Assembly: GCF_001028625.1 (NCBI RefSeq)
Contig: NZ_CP011805.1
Location: forward strand, 2,031,001-2,095,000
Length of the DNA stretch: 64,000 nt
Reading direction: 5' to 3'
DNA from: Pelagerythrobacter marensis
GTDB lineage: Bacteria > Pseudomonadota > Alphaproteobacteria > Sphingomonadales > Sphingomonadaceae
This document shows, in pieces, positions 16,424 to 25,406 of the stretch. Both the position numbers and the translations under genes were made by a program. Below the pieces are notes generated by a model. The model saw only the letters and a list, made by a program, of their open reading frames with translations, did not search any database and had not been told where the DNA came from. Numbering within the stretch: position 1 is the first letter of the stretch; the number at the start of each line of letters is the position of its first letter.

Positions 16424-17504
16424 CGCCTCGACCTCGCGGGTCCTCGCCTTCGCGGCGATCCAGAAATCTGCTGTAGTGCTGGGCCACCGCACGAAAATGC
16501 CGAGAGGCGATCGGGGCGCCCCGCGGCGTACTCCGATAAAGCTCGCGAGCGAGCGGCGCGTCCGCGACGATGGTCATGCCCAGAAGTCGGGCCTTGCGCT
16601 TGAGCAACTGCGCAAGATGATTGCGCCCCTTCGCGCGGACCTCGGGTGCTTCCATCTCGCCTTGCCTGTAGCGCAGGGCAACCGCAAAGTGCTCGGGGTT
16701 CACGATCAGTATGTCGGCATCGCCCAGACCGGCAAGCCCCTCGGTCTGCTGGCGTAGTTGTATGTGCAGGTCGCGGCGCTTTTGTTTGAGACGCGGCTCT
16801 CCTTCCCGCTCCTTCGTTTCACGCTTCACTTCGCTGCGGCCCATCCGCATTTGCTTGCGAAACTCGCCGCGTACGATGATCTGATCCACCGCTGCGAAAA
16901 ACACCGCCGCCAGAATAAATGCGAAGAGCAGGCGCTTCGCCCCTCCCTCCATCGCTCTCGCTAACGCAGCAGCATCGGCGAGGCTATCGCCGAAAATCTC
17001 GATTGCGCTGACGATCATCAGCCAGGCCAAACTCGCATAGACAGCCATTTTGACGATGTTTTTGAGTGTCTCCTTGAGCAGCCGCATCGAAAACAGGCGC
17101 TTCAGTCCTTGGGCGGGATCGAGCCGTTTGAAATTGGGTTTGAGCGGCGCAGTCGTGAAGATGAACCCGCGCAGCTGCACAAGTTCGAGCGCGATCAGAA
17201 CCACCATCACGATCGCGCCGAGCAAAAGAAGCGGCTGGAAAGCCGACCAGTAGACCGACCGGACCGTAGCAAACACGTCGCCCGACTCGGCCGCTCTTCC
17301 CACGCCTGTGATAAGAATGCCTCGCATGAGTTCGCCGAGCCGGGCGACGAACGTCGGACCGGCGAGCAGCGCAAAACACGTCAATGCGAGGAGACTGCCT
17401 ACGAAACCGAGGTCCATCCCGCGCGCGACCTGACCCTTTTTGCGTGCGCGCTGGAGCTTGAACGGCGTCGCTTCCTCTGTGCGATTTTGCTCTTGTTGCT
17501 CCAT
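16416..17504 (-). CDS. flhB: Flagellar export switch protein FlhB (NPEH variant)
   Basis: FlhB controls the substrate-specificity switch from rod/hook to filament by self-cleavage at an Asn-Pro bond in the NPTH motif. The 362-aa protein has the N-terminal RTEEATPFKLQRARKKGQVA motif, four transmembrane helices and the cytoplasmic domain. The motif reads DILIVNPEHFAVALRY, so Thr is replaced by Glu while Asn269, Pro and His are kept. Asn is at position 269, the same as in Salmonella. Whether cleavage still occurs cannot be told from sequence. Overlaps flhA by 8 bp. Confidence 0.95.
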   Translation of the reverse strand: MEQQEQNRTEEATPFKLQRARKKGQVARGMDLGFVGSLLALTCFALLAGPTFVARLGELMRGILITGVGRAAESGDVFATVRSVYWSAFQPLLLLGAIVMVVLIALELVQLRGFIFTTAPLKPNFKRLDPAQGLKRLFSMRLLKETLKNIVKMAVYASLAWLMIVSAIEIFGDSLADAAALARAMEGGAKRLLFAFILAAVFFAAVDQIIVRGEFRKQMRMGRSEVKRETKEREGEPRLKQKRRDLHIQLRQQTEGLAGLGDADILIVNPEHFAVALRYRQGEMEAPEVRAKGRNHLAQLLKRKARLLGMTIVADAPLARELYRSTPRGAPIASRHFRAVAQHYSRFLDRREGEDPRGRGDG

Positions 17505-17506
17505 CG

Positions 17507-18277
17507 TCAGGCGCTTCCCGAGACCACGAGACCTGGCGCAGTTTCGAGCGCAATCCGCAATAGCCGCAAGATGAGAGCGCCTGAAATTGCCACAGTGATC
17601 GGAAGTGTCACGAGCATCGCCATGGATTTAATCTGGAAGCCGAGCAGCAGGACATTCATCTGCGGCAGCGTGCGCGACATGAACGCAATCGCCACATCGA
17701 GCAGAAAAATAACCAGCATGACGAGCCCGAACAGTCCGGTCGCGATCAAAAAGACGGCACTCAACAACATAGCCAGAGCGACCGGATTGAGCGAACCAGT
17801 GCTGGCTGCAAACGGAAGTATATCCAGTGATGCGGACCACAAAGCCAGCAGGTCGAACATCCCCCCCATCCCGCAGAACACCGCTGCGGCGGCGTAGACG
17901 AAAATTGTGCCCGCGAGCGGCATCTGCGCCTGCGTCGTCGGATCGGCGACCATGGCCAGCCCGAAGCCGGCCTGGATGTCGACGGCACCGCCGGCCCACA
18001 GAATTGCACCAAAAGCGAGCTGCAGGCAAAGCGCGATCGCCCCTCCAATAAGCAATTCCCCGGCGGCGATCGTTACGAGCGAGCTTCCGGCGGCAAGCGC
18101 CGCCAATATCTCTCCTTGCCGCCCGCCGACGAGCACGAGCGCGAGCGCGAGCCCCACGAGAATCCGTATCAGAGGCGGAATGCGCAGCAGCGTAAACGGC
18201 GCTGCAAAAGCCAGCGTTGGAACGACGCGCAGCGACACCAGCAGGATCGCCTCGAAAGTCAGGACGAGTTCCTGCAC
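17507..18277 (-). CDS. fliR: Flagellar export gate protein FliR
   Basis: Part of the FliPQR gate. The 256-aa membrane protein has about six hydrophobic helices and the family segments VVPTLAFAAPFTLLRIPPLI, GGAVDIQAGFGLAMVADPTT and a C-terminal LPQMNVLLLGFQIKSMAMLV. Full length. It sits 2 bp before flhB and 10 bp after fliQ in the minus-strand export-gate operon. Confidence 0.96.
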   Translation of the reverse strand: MQELVLTFEAILLVSLRVVPTLAFAAPFTLLRIPPLIRILVGLALALVLVGGRQGEILAALAAGSSLVTIAAGELLIGGAIALCLQLAFGAILWAGGAVDIQAGFGLAMVADPTTQAQMPLAGTIFVYAAAAVFCGMGGMFDLLALWSASLDILPFAASTGSLNPVALAMLLSAVFLIATGLFGLVMLVIFLLDVAIAFMSRTLPQMNVLLLGFQIKSMAMLVTLPITVAISGALILRLLRIALETAPGLVVSGSA

Positions 18278-18287
18278 GGACGCCCCC

Positions 18288-18557
18288 TCAACTGCCGAGT
18301 GAGGGGATAAGCAGATAGAGTGAGCGCGAGAAATCGCTCAGCTTGGCCACCATCCACGGACCGAGAACGATCAGCGCCAGCCCCGCGGCGATGGTTTTCG
18401 GGACATAGCTGAGAGTGATTTCCTGTATCTGCGTGGCCACTTGTAGCACCGAGACGAGCAACCCGACCACCAATGTAATCAGAAGCACCGGACCGGCGAT
18501 CAACGCGGCATTCCACAGCATGTCGTTCATCAGGCTCAAGGCCCGGTCAGCCCCCAT
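18288..18557 (-). CDS. fliQ: Flagellar export gate protein FliQ
   Basis: 89-aa membrane protein with two transmembrane hairpin helices. It carries the diagnostic VSVLQVATQIQEITLSYVPK stretch followed by a second hydrophobic helix (AAGLALIVLGPWMVAKL). First gene of the minus-strand block fliQ-fliR-flhB-flhA-TPR. The promoter should lie in 18558-18729, between fliQ and the amidohydrolase stop; I see no clear sigma-28, sigma-54 or sigma-70 consensus there. Confidence 0.95.
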   Translation of the reverse strand: MGADRALSLMNDMLWNAALIAGPVLLITLVVGLLVSVLQVATQIQEITLSYVPKTIAAGLALIVLGPWMVAKLSDFSRSLYLLIPSLGS

Positions 18558-18729
18558 CTCATGCCCCCGCGATTCGCCGATTCCGCATGCACATCATCAA
18601 GAGCTGCCGGCCACGGCAAGATGGAACGTCAAATCATCCCCAGCTACCTGACACTCTCGCGAAAGCCGCTAGAAGCGAGCCCCCTAATGTATCAGTGATC
18701 GCCCCGGTGACGCTGCGCGGGACCGCCGC

Positions 18730-21700
18730 TTAATCCTCCCACCAGTAAGGCAGGCGCCGGGCGTTGCCGGTTTCGACCTCGTTCATGGTTCGTGTGTCGT
18801 AGAGGCGGCCGCCCAGCATTACCCGTTCAATGTCGTCGCTGGCCATGATGTCCTGCGACGGATCTGCGGAAAGCATCACCAGGTCGGCCAGCTTGCCCGG
18901 TTCGATACTGCCGATGTCGCGATCCATTCCCAGCGAACGGGCCGCGGCGATCGTGCCGGCGCGCAGCGCCTCGACCGGGCTCATCCCCCCGCGCACGAAG
19001 CTCCACAGTTCCCAGTGCGCGGCAATCCCGGCTTGCTGACCATGGGCGCCGATCGCAACCTCCACCCCGCGCGCGGCCAGTTTGCGAGCCTCGCGCGCGG
19101 CATCGTCATCGACGAAAGCCCATTCGGGCGCCTTCGTTCGCCGCGCGGTTGCCGCCAGCAACTCGCGCGGTGGCGTATGCACCAGCAGGGGGTTCTCGAA
19201 CACATCGGTCGCCTGGCGCCAGTAGGGGTCGGCCGCGAGGCCGCCATAGGTGACCACCAGGGTCGGGGTATAATTGCTCTGGCTCTGGCTGAAGAACTGC
19301 AGCACGTCCTCGTAGAACACCTCGCCCGGCACGTTGTGCTCGATCGTCGAGTTGCCATCGGCAATCAGGTTCATGTCCATTCCAAACAGCGAACCGCCTT
19401 CGGCCACGACCAGCATATTTTCGGCACGGCTGGCGACCGCGACCTGCTGGCGCTGTTCACGGCGCGGCTGGTTGTAGTTCTTGATCGAGATCCCGCCCTG
19501 CGCCTTGATCCGCCGAACGTGCGCCAGAGCATCCTCATAGCCGTCGATCCGGGCATAGACGCCGGGCGCCTTCGCGCCATAGACGATTTCCCCGGTCGAG
19601 AAGATCCGCGGTGCCAGCAGGTCGCCCGCCCGCTGACGTTCGGCGGCGGCGAAGATCATGCTCGCACTCGATGAAGGGTCGTGGATCGTCGTCACTCCCA
19701 TCGCCAGCGCCTGGATCAGTGCCCAGTTCTGCTGGGGCACCAAATCGCCGGCGCCCTGCGGCCCATGGGCATGGGCATCGACCAGACCAGGCATGATCGT
19801 CTTGCCGGCAGCGTCGATCGCCCTTGCGCCCGGCGGCACCGCGACCGCCTCGGCCGGCCCGACCGCGGCAATGCGATCCCCTTCGATCACGATCGTGCCC
19901 ACGGGGATAACGCCCGCCCCCTCACCGCGCATGGTCAGGATGCGGGCATTCGTGATTGCGACGACCCCTGCCGGTCGCTCGGCACGGACCGTGCGCGCAA
20001 TCGAAATGCCGGTGTCGGGCGGGGCGAAAGTAAGTGCGTCCTCAGTCTGCGGCGCGGCGGAAAACAGTGCGGCGGTGGACGCGCGATAGACTGTCGGGCC
20101 CATCGACCAGTACAACGTGTCGCCCGGTGCCGACCAGCCGATGTATTCGGCGCCCCCCTTGCTCGCCTGCACCACCGGCAACGTCTTGGCGTCCTCGCCC
20201 ACTTCGACTGCCTGCCCGCCAGGCATCAGCGGCATAGCAAATGCCTCGTAATTCTGGCGGAACGCGAAATGGCGGCCATCGGGCGAAACGCGAAAGTCGT
20301 TGACCAACTCGCCCTGCGCATGAACCCGACGCGCCTCGCCGTCCAGATCGGCGGATATGAGCTGAAGCTTGCCCCCTTCGCGACCGAGCATGAACACCCG
20401 GTCCGGATCTGCGCCGAACTGCGGTTCACCGAGATCGCGCGCCACCAATACCGCCTCGCCGCCAGCGGCCGTCATGCGGTACACGCCAGGGTTCTCCGAA
20501 TGCTCGGGAGCGGTCATGCCGCCGCCGCCCCGCCGTTCGAAAACCAGCGTGGTACCGTCGGGCGAAAAGCGGGGCACGGCGTAGTGACCGGGCCGGCGCG
20601 TGACCACGCGCGCATTGCGTCCGTTCGCATCGGCAACCACAATCTCGCCCAGCCCGGCATCGGTCCAGCGTACCCAGGCCAGCCTGCGCCCGTCGCGCGA
20701 CCAAGTGGGCCACAGCTCCAGCGCATCGCTGTTCTTCGTCAAGCGCCGAGGTTCACCGCCAGCGACATCCTTGAGGTAGAGCTTGCCCAAGCTTTCGAAC
20801 ACGATCCTGCGGCCATCGGGTGACAGCGCGGCGAACTTGGGCATCCGGGTGACGAAGCTGTCCGGCGCCACCGCAATCTGCGGATGCGGGGCATCGGCCA
20901 CCCCGCGCGTGTCGTCGATCACGAAGGGAATTTCTACCAGACCGCCGCCGTCGGCATTCACCCGGCGAAGCTTGCCCCCGGCCCAAAACACCACGCTGCG
21001 GCTGTCGGGCGTCCAGTCCATATTCGGATAGACACCATAGACGGCCCAGGTTTCCTGCATGTCGCGATCAAGAGCGCCATAAATCATCCGCTCCGCGCCG
21101 CTGCCCAGATCCTTGACCCACAGCTGCGACTGGTCCTTGTCGCGGCGAACAAAGGCCATCCGCCTGCCATCGGGGGAAGGCGTGGGGCGCACTGACCCGC
21201 CATAGCCCGATACGGCAGTCGTCACCTCGCCCGTAGTCAGATCGTAGCGTTCGATTTCGAACATGCTCTGGGTCGAATCCTGGGCATATTCGAAGATCGG
21301 GCCGGGGGTAACGTTGCGCGTATAGTAGATCGAGCCGCCGTCGGGGGCATAGACCGGCTCGCCCAGTTCCTTCTGCAACTGCTCGCTCGCGCGTTCGACC
21401 AGCGCGACCCCCGCACCGCCCGAAACGTGGTAGATCCACACTTCGCCGGTGCCGAGCGAGCGGCCGGTGGTGAAATGCTTCTTCGCCGCGATGAAGCGCC
21501 CGTCCGGGCTCCAGCTCGGGTGATTGAGCAAGCGGAACTTTTCCGTGGTGACTTGGCGCTTGTCGGACCCGTCGGCGTTCATCACCCAGATATTGTCGCC
21601 CCCGCCGCGATCGGAGGTGAAGGCGATCCGGCTGCCGTCGGGGGAAAAGTGCGGCTGCACTTCCCAGGCCAGCCCTTCGGCGACGCGCCGCGGCTGCCCG

Positions 21701-22062
21701 CCGGCAAGCGGCATAGTGTAGATGTCGCCCAACAGGGCAAAAGCCAGCGTACGGCCATCGGGACTGACGTCGACGTCCATCCACGTGCCTTCGTCGGTAC
21801 GAATGGGCACTTGGCGGATCGTTGAACCCGGGGGTGCGGTAACGTCCCATTCGGCCTTGTCCCCGGTGTCCTCCACCGAGTCCAGCGGGCTGGCGGCGAC
21901 CGGCTGGCCACTGCCTTCGGCGGGCAGATCTCCATCGCCCTGCGAGGCATCGACCTCGAATTCCTCCACCGGATTGGGCGAGGGCTGCTGTCCCGCCTGC
22001 TGCGCGCTCAACGAATTGGCGAACAGAAAAACAGCAATGACGGATGCGACGCTGAACTTCAT
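18730..22062 (-). CDS. Exported TolB-type beta-propeller amidohydrolase
   Basis: 1110-aa two-part protein. A signal peptide (residues 1-20, cut near SLSAQ) and an acidic linker precede a long beta-propeller of WD40/TolB-like repeats (SPDGRTLAFA, SPDGSRIAFTSDRGG, SPDGRRMAFV, SPDGRHFAFR). The last ~400 residues are an amidohydrolase barrel. Metal-binding motif DAHAHGP, a later STIEHN histidine and GSIEPGKLADLVML at the end are visible. Substrate unknown; related proteins are annotated as exported amidohydrolases or imidazolonepropionase-like peptidases. The ATG at 22062 gives a proper signal peptide and has AGGGGAT upstream. It is transcribed divergently from the E1 gene. Confidence 0.9.
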   Translation of the reverse strand: MKFSVASVIAVFLFANSLSAQQAGQQPSPNPVEEFEVDASQGDGDLPAEGSGQPVAASPLDSVEDTGDKAEWDVTAPPGSTIRQVPIRTDEGTWMDVDVSPDGRTLAFALLGDIYTMPLAGGQPRRVAEGLAWEVQPHFSPDGSRIAFTSDRGGGDNIWVMNADGSDKRQVTTEKFRLLNHPSWSPDGRFIAAKKHFTTGRSLGTGEVWIYHVSGGAGVALVERASEQLQKELGEPVYAPDGGSIYYTRNVTPGPIFEYAQDSTQSMFEIERYDLTTGEVTTAVSGYGGSVRPTPSPDGRRMAFVRRDKDQSQLWVKDLGSGAERMIYGALDRDMQETWAVYGVYPNMDWTPDSRSVVFWAGGKLRRVNADGGGLVEIPFVIDDTRGVADAPHPQIAVAPDSFVTRMPKFAALSPDGRRIVFESLGKLYLKDVAGGEPRRLTKNSDALELWPTWSRDGRRLAWVRWTDAGLGEIVVADANGRNARVVTRRPGHYAVPRFSPDGTTLVFERRGGGGMTAPEHSENPGVYRMTAAGGEAVLVARDLGEPQFGADPDRVFMLGREGGKLQLISADLDGEARRVHAQGELVNDFRVSPDGRHFAFRQNYEAFAMPLMPGGQAVEVGEDAKTLPVVQASKGGAEYIGWSAPGDTLYWSMGPTVYRASTAALFSAAPQTEDALTFAPPDTGISIARTVRAERPAGVVAITNARILTMRGEGAGVIPVGTIVIEGDRIAAVGPAEAVAVPPGARAIDAAGKTIMPGLVDAHAHGPQGAGDLVPQQNWALIQALAMGVTTIHDPSSSASMIFAAAERQRAGDLLAPRIFSTGEIVYGAKAPGVYARIDGYEDALAHVRRIKAQGGISIKNYNQPRREQRQQVAVASRAENMLVVAEGGSLFGMDMNLIADGNSTIEHNVPGEVFYEDVLQFFSQSQSNYTPTLVVTYGGLAADPYWRQATDVFENPLLVHTPPRELLAATARRTKAPEWAFVDDDAAREARKLAARGVEVAIGAHGQQAGIAAHWELWSFVRGGMSPVEALRAGTIAAARSLGMDRDIGSIEPGKLADLVMLSADPSQDIMASDDIERVMLGGRLYDTRTMNEVETGNARRLPYWWED

Positions 22063-22158
22063 GTGATCCCCTCTAGAACCAATGTTTTGTAACAAGTCTC
22101 CACGTCAGGTCCATATCACCGGTCGATCCTTAACGCTCCCCTTCCCTTTTGCGCCGAA

Positions 22159-24366
22159 ATGGCTAGCACCGCGGGCATGGATCGCGCTTCCGTTGTGCAT
22201 GAGAACTTCCTTCGCCGGGTGGCGCAGGGGGACTTTCCCCGGGGCGATGCTCCGCAGGGGCCGCTTGCCGCGGCGGCGGCGGTGCAGCTCTATCGTTCGG
22301 GGTGTCTGACGCGCGCGCTCGATATCGTCAGCCGGCGAATGCAGGCGGCGGGCGAAGGGTTCTATACCATCGGTTCTTCCGGCCACGAAGGGATGGCGGC
22401 GGTCGCCGCGGCGCTGCGGCCGAGCGACATGGCCTTCCTCCATTACCGCGATGCCGCGTTCCAGATCGAGCGGGCCAGCCAGGTGCCCGGCCAGTCGATC
22501 CTGTGGGACATGCTGCTAAGCTTCGCCTGTTCGCGCGAAGACCCGATTTCGGGCGGGCGGCACAAGGTCCTGGGCTCGAAGGCGCTGAACATCCCGCCGC
22601 AGACGTCGACCATTGCCAGCCACCTGCCCAAGGCGGTCGGCGCGGCCTATTCGATCGGCCCGGCCCGCCGCGTCCGGCCCGAACATCAGGTTCTGCCCGA
22701 CGACGCCATCGTCATGTGCAGTTTCGGCGATGCCAGCGCCAACCACTCGACCGCACAGGGCGCGATCAACACCAGTTGCTGGACCGCGTTCCAGAAAGTG
22801 CCGATGCCGCTGCTGTGGGTGTGCGAGGATAACGGGATCGGCATTTCGACCAGGACCCCGACGGGCTGGATCGCCGCCAGCTTCGCGAACCGCCCCGGCC
22901 TCGGCTATTTCGCCTGCGACGGGCTCGACATCTACGACACATATGCCACCGCCCGCGCGGCGGCGGAATATGTCCGCACGCGGCGCAAGCCCGCCTTCCT
23001 CCATGTCCGCACGGTGCGGCTATACGGCCATGCGGGGGCGGACATGCCGACGACCTACATGGCCCGGCACGAGGTGGAGGCGGAAGAGGCGAACGACCCG
23101 CTGCTGCATTCGGTCCGCCTGCTGGACGAGGCGGGCGCCCTGTCCCCGCCCGAAGCGCTGGCGATTTACGAGCAGACGCTGGAGCGCGTCGAGCGCGTGC
23201 GGGCCGAGGCGGTCACTCGCCCGCGGCTGAAAACGGCGGGCGAAGTCATGGCCAGCTTGATCCCGCCCGCGCGCGCCCATGCGCCGGGCAATGGCCCTTC
23301 GGCCGAAGCGCGCGCGGCCGCCTTCGGGGCCGACCTGAAGGCGATGGAAAGCCCCCAGATCATGAGCCGCCTGATCAACTGGGCGCTGACCGACCTGATG
23401 CTGGAACACCGCGAAATCGCGCTGATGGGGGAAGACATCTGCGCCAAGGGCGGCGTCTATGGCGTGACGCAGAAACTGGGCCAGCGCTTCGGCCGGGCGC
23501 GGGTGATCGATACCCTGCTGGATGAACAGTCGATCCTCGGCCTCGGCCTCGGCATGGCGCACAACGGCTTCCTGCCGATCCCGGAAATCCAGTTCCTCGC
23601 CTATTACCACAACGCCGAAGACCAGATCCGCGGCGAAGGGGCGACCCTGCCGTTCTTTTCGGACGGGCAATATACCAACCCCATGGTCGTGCGGATCGCG
23701 GGCCTCGGGTACCAGAAGGGGTTCGGCGGGCACTTCCACAACGACAATTCCTTCGCCGCGCTGCGCGACGTGCCGGGCGTGATCCTGTGCTGCCCCTCCA
23801 ACGGGGCCGACGCGGCGAGGCTGCTGCGCGAATGCGTGCGGCTGGCGCGGGAGGAACAGCGGCTGGTCGTGTTCCTCGAACCGATCGCGCTCTACCCGAT
23901 GCGCGACCTGCACGAGGCGGGCGACGGCCTGTGGCTGCGCCGCTATCCCGCCCCGGACGAACGGATCGCGCTGGGCGAAGTGACCACCCACGGCGAGGGG
24001 CGCGATCTCGCCATCGTCAGCTACGCCAATGGCCTGCACCTCTCGCTCCAGGCGCAGAAGCGGCTGGCGGATGCGGGAATCGCCAGCCGCGTGATCGACC
24101 TGCACTGGCTCAATCCCCTGCCCGCCGATGCCCTGATCGACGCGATCGGCGATGCCGCGCGGGTCCTGGTGGTGGACGAGACGCGGCGCACCGGCGGCCT
24201 GGCCGAAGCGCTCATGGCGCTGATGGCCGAACGCAGCGACAGGCCGCTCGCGCGCTATTGCGCGGAGGACAGCTTCATCCCCACCGGCCCGGCCTATGCC
24301 GCGACGATGCCGGGCGTGGAGGGGATCGTCGCCGCCGCGCAGGCGCTGGCGGGGGACGCGGCATGA
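22159..24366 (+). CDS. Fused alpha/beta 2-oxoacid dehydrogenase E1 component
   Basis: 735-aa thiamine-diphosphate enzyme with E1-alpha (residues ~40-370) and E1-beta (~385-730) in one chain, of the branched-chain 2-oxoacid dehydrogenase type. The alpha half shows the ThDP-binding CSFGDASANHSTAQGAINT region (~190) and VCEDNGIGIST. The beta half shows EDICAKGGVYGVT, PIPEIQFLAYYHNAEDQIRG and DETRRTGGLAEAL near the end. It decarboxylates a 2-oxoacid and passes the acyl group to a lipoyl carrier (E2 not in this window). The stop overlaps the acyltransferase-like gene (ATGA), suggesting a shared acyl pathway. An alternative start is the ATG at 22177. Confidence 0.9.
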   Translation: MASTAGMDRASVVHENFLRRVAQGDFPRGDAPQGPLAAAAAVQLYRSGCLTRALDIVSRRMQAAGEGFYTIGSSGHEGMAAVAAALRPSDMAFLHYRDAAFQIERASQVPGQSILWDMLLSFACSREDPISGGRHKVLGSKALNIPPQTSTIASHLPKAVGAAYSIGPARRVRPEHQVLPDDAIVMCSFGDASANHSTAQGAINTSCWTAFQKVPMPLLWVCEDNGIGISTRTPTGWIAASFANRPGLGYFACDGLDIYDTYATARAAAEYVRTRRKPAFLHVRTVRLYGHAGADMPTTYMARHEVEAEEANDPLLHSVRLLDEAGALSPPEALAIYEQTLERVERVRAEAVTRPRLKTAGEVMASLIPPARAHAPGNGPSAEARAAAFGADLKAMESPQIMSRLINWALTDLMLEHREIALMGEDICAKGGVYGVTQKLGQRFGRARVIDTLLDEQSILGLGLGMAHNGFLPIPEIQFLAYYHNAEDQIRGEGATLPFFSDGQYTNPMVVRIAGLGYQKGFGGHFHNDNSFAALRDVPGVILCCPSNGADAARLLRECVRLAREEQRLVVFLEPIALYPMRDLHEAGDGLWLRRYPAPDERIALGEVTTHGEGRDLAIVSYANGLHLSLQAQKRLADAGIASRVIDLHWLNPLPADALIDAIGDAARVLVVDETRRTGGLAEALMALMAERSDRPLARYCAEDSFIPTGPAYAATMPGVEGIVAAAQALAGDAA

Positions 24367-25406
24367 GCGGGCGCAGGACCGCCGTGGTCGTGTGCCCGGG
24401 CCGGGGCACCTACAACAAGGCGGAACTGGGCTATCTCGCCCGCCATTTCCCCGATGCGCGCCTGCTGGCGGCCTTCGATGCCCGGCGCGAGGCGGCGGGG
24501 CAGGACAGCCTGAGCGCGCTCGACGGGGCGGAGCGGTTCAGCCTCGCGCGTCATACCCGCGGCGACAATGCCTCGGCCCTGATCTACGTCGCGACGCTGG
24601 GCGATTTCCTCGCCATCGACCGCGACCGGGTGGAGATCGTCGCCGTCACCGGCAATTCGATGGGCTGGTATTCCGCGCTCACCTGCGCCGGGGCAACTTC
24701 GCCCGAAGACGGCTTTGCCATCGCCAACACGATGGGCACGCTGATGCAGGAGGCGCTGATCGGCGGCCAGCTGGTCCACCCCTTCCTGGGCGAGGACTGG
24801 CGGCCCGATCCGGCGCGCAAGGCGCAGTTGCTGGCGCTGGTGGCGGAGATCGACGCGCGGGCGGGCCATGCACTGGCGCTGTCGATCGATCTGGGCGGAA
24901 TGCTGGTCCTGGCCGGCAATACCGCCGGGCTGGAGGCGTTCGAGGGCGCGGTCGAGCCGGTCGATGGCCGTTTCCCGATGCGGCTGGGCAATCACGCGGC
25001 CTTCCACACCGCCTTGCAGGACCCGGTGGCGGCGCGCGGGCGCGAGGCGCTGGGCCCCGGCCTGTTCGCCCAGCCCGCACTGCCGATGATCGACGGGCGC
25101 GGCGCGATCTGGTGGCCCGGCGCAACCGATGCGGGGGTGCTGCGCGACTATACCCTGGGCCATCAGGTCACGCGCAGTTACGACTTCACCCGCGCGATCA
25201 CCGTCGCCGCGCGCGAATTCGCGCCCGACATGTTCATCGTCACCGGCCCGGGCACAACGCTGGGCGGCGCAGTGGCGCAGTCGCTGGTGCTCGCCGGCTG
25301 GCGCGGCATGGGCGACAAGGCCGCGTTCAAGGCACGGCAGGGGGAAGAGCCCCTGCTGGTGTCGATGGGCCTTGCCGAGCAGCGCCCGCTCGCCGCCGGT
25401 CAGTAA
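24363..25406 (+). CDS. Malonyltransferase-like acyltransferase with altered substrate pocket
   Basis: 347-aa protein of the FabD acyl-transferase fold. The nucleophile elbow is GNSMGWYSAL (Ser ~100, versus GHSLG in FabD). The catalytic His is in GNHAAFHTAL (~210). The Arg that binds the malonyl carboxylate in FabD (MRGKFMQEA in E. coli) is replaced: here TMGTLMQEA. So a dicarboxylic malonyl substrate is unlikely; transfer of a simple or branched acyl group is inferred. It overlaps the E1 fusion gene upstream and ends convergently 7 bp inside the TonB receptor gene. Confidence 0.8.
   Translation: MSGRRTAVVVCPGRGTYNKAELGYLARHFPDARLLAAFDARREAAGQDSLSALDGAERFSLARHTRGDNASALIYVATLGDFLAIDRDRVEIVAVTGNSMGWYSALTCAGATSPEDGFAIANTMGTLMQEALIGGQLVHPFLGEDWRPDPARKAQLLALVAEIDARAGHALALSIDLGGMLVLAGNTAGLEAFEGAVEPVDGRFPMRLGNHAAFHTALQDPVAARGREALGPGLFAQPALPMIDGRGAIWWPGATDAGVLRDYTLGHQVTRSYDFTRAITVAAREFAPDMFIVTGPGTTLGGAVAQSLVLAGWRGMGDKAAFKARQGEEPLLVSMGLAEQRPLAAGQ

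Noticed and set aside
18558..18729. Sigma-54 promoter for fliQ (TGGC-rich stretch)
   Set aside because: The GC element at the -12 position is not at the required spacing; no convincing match.
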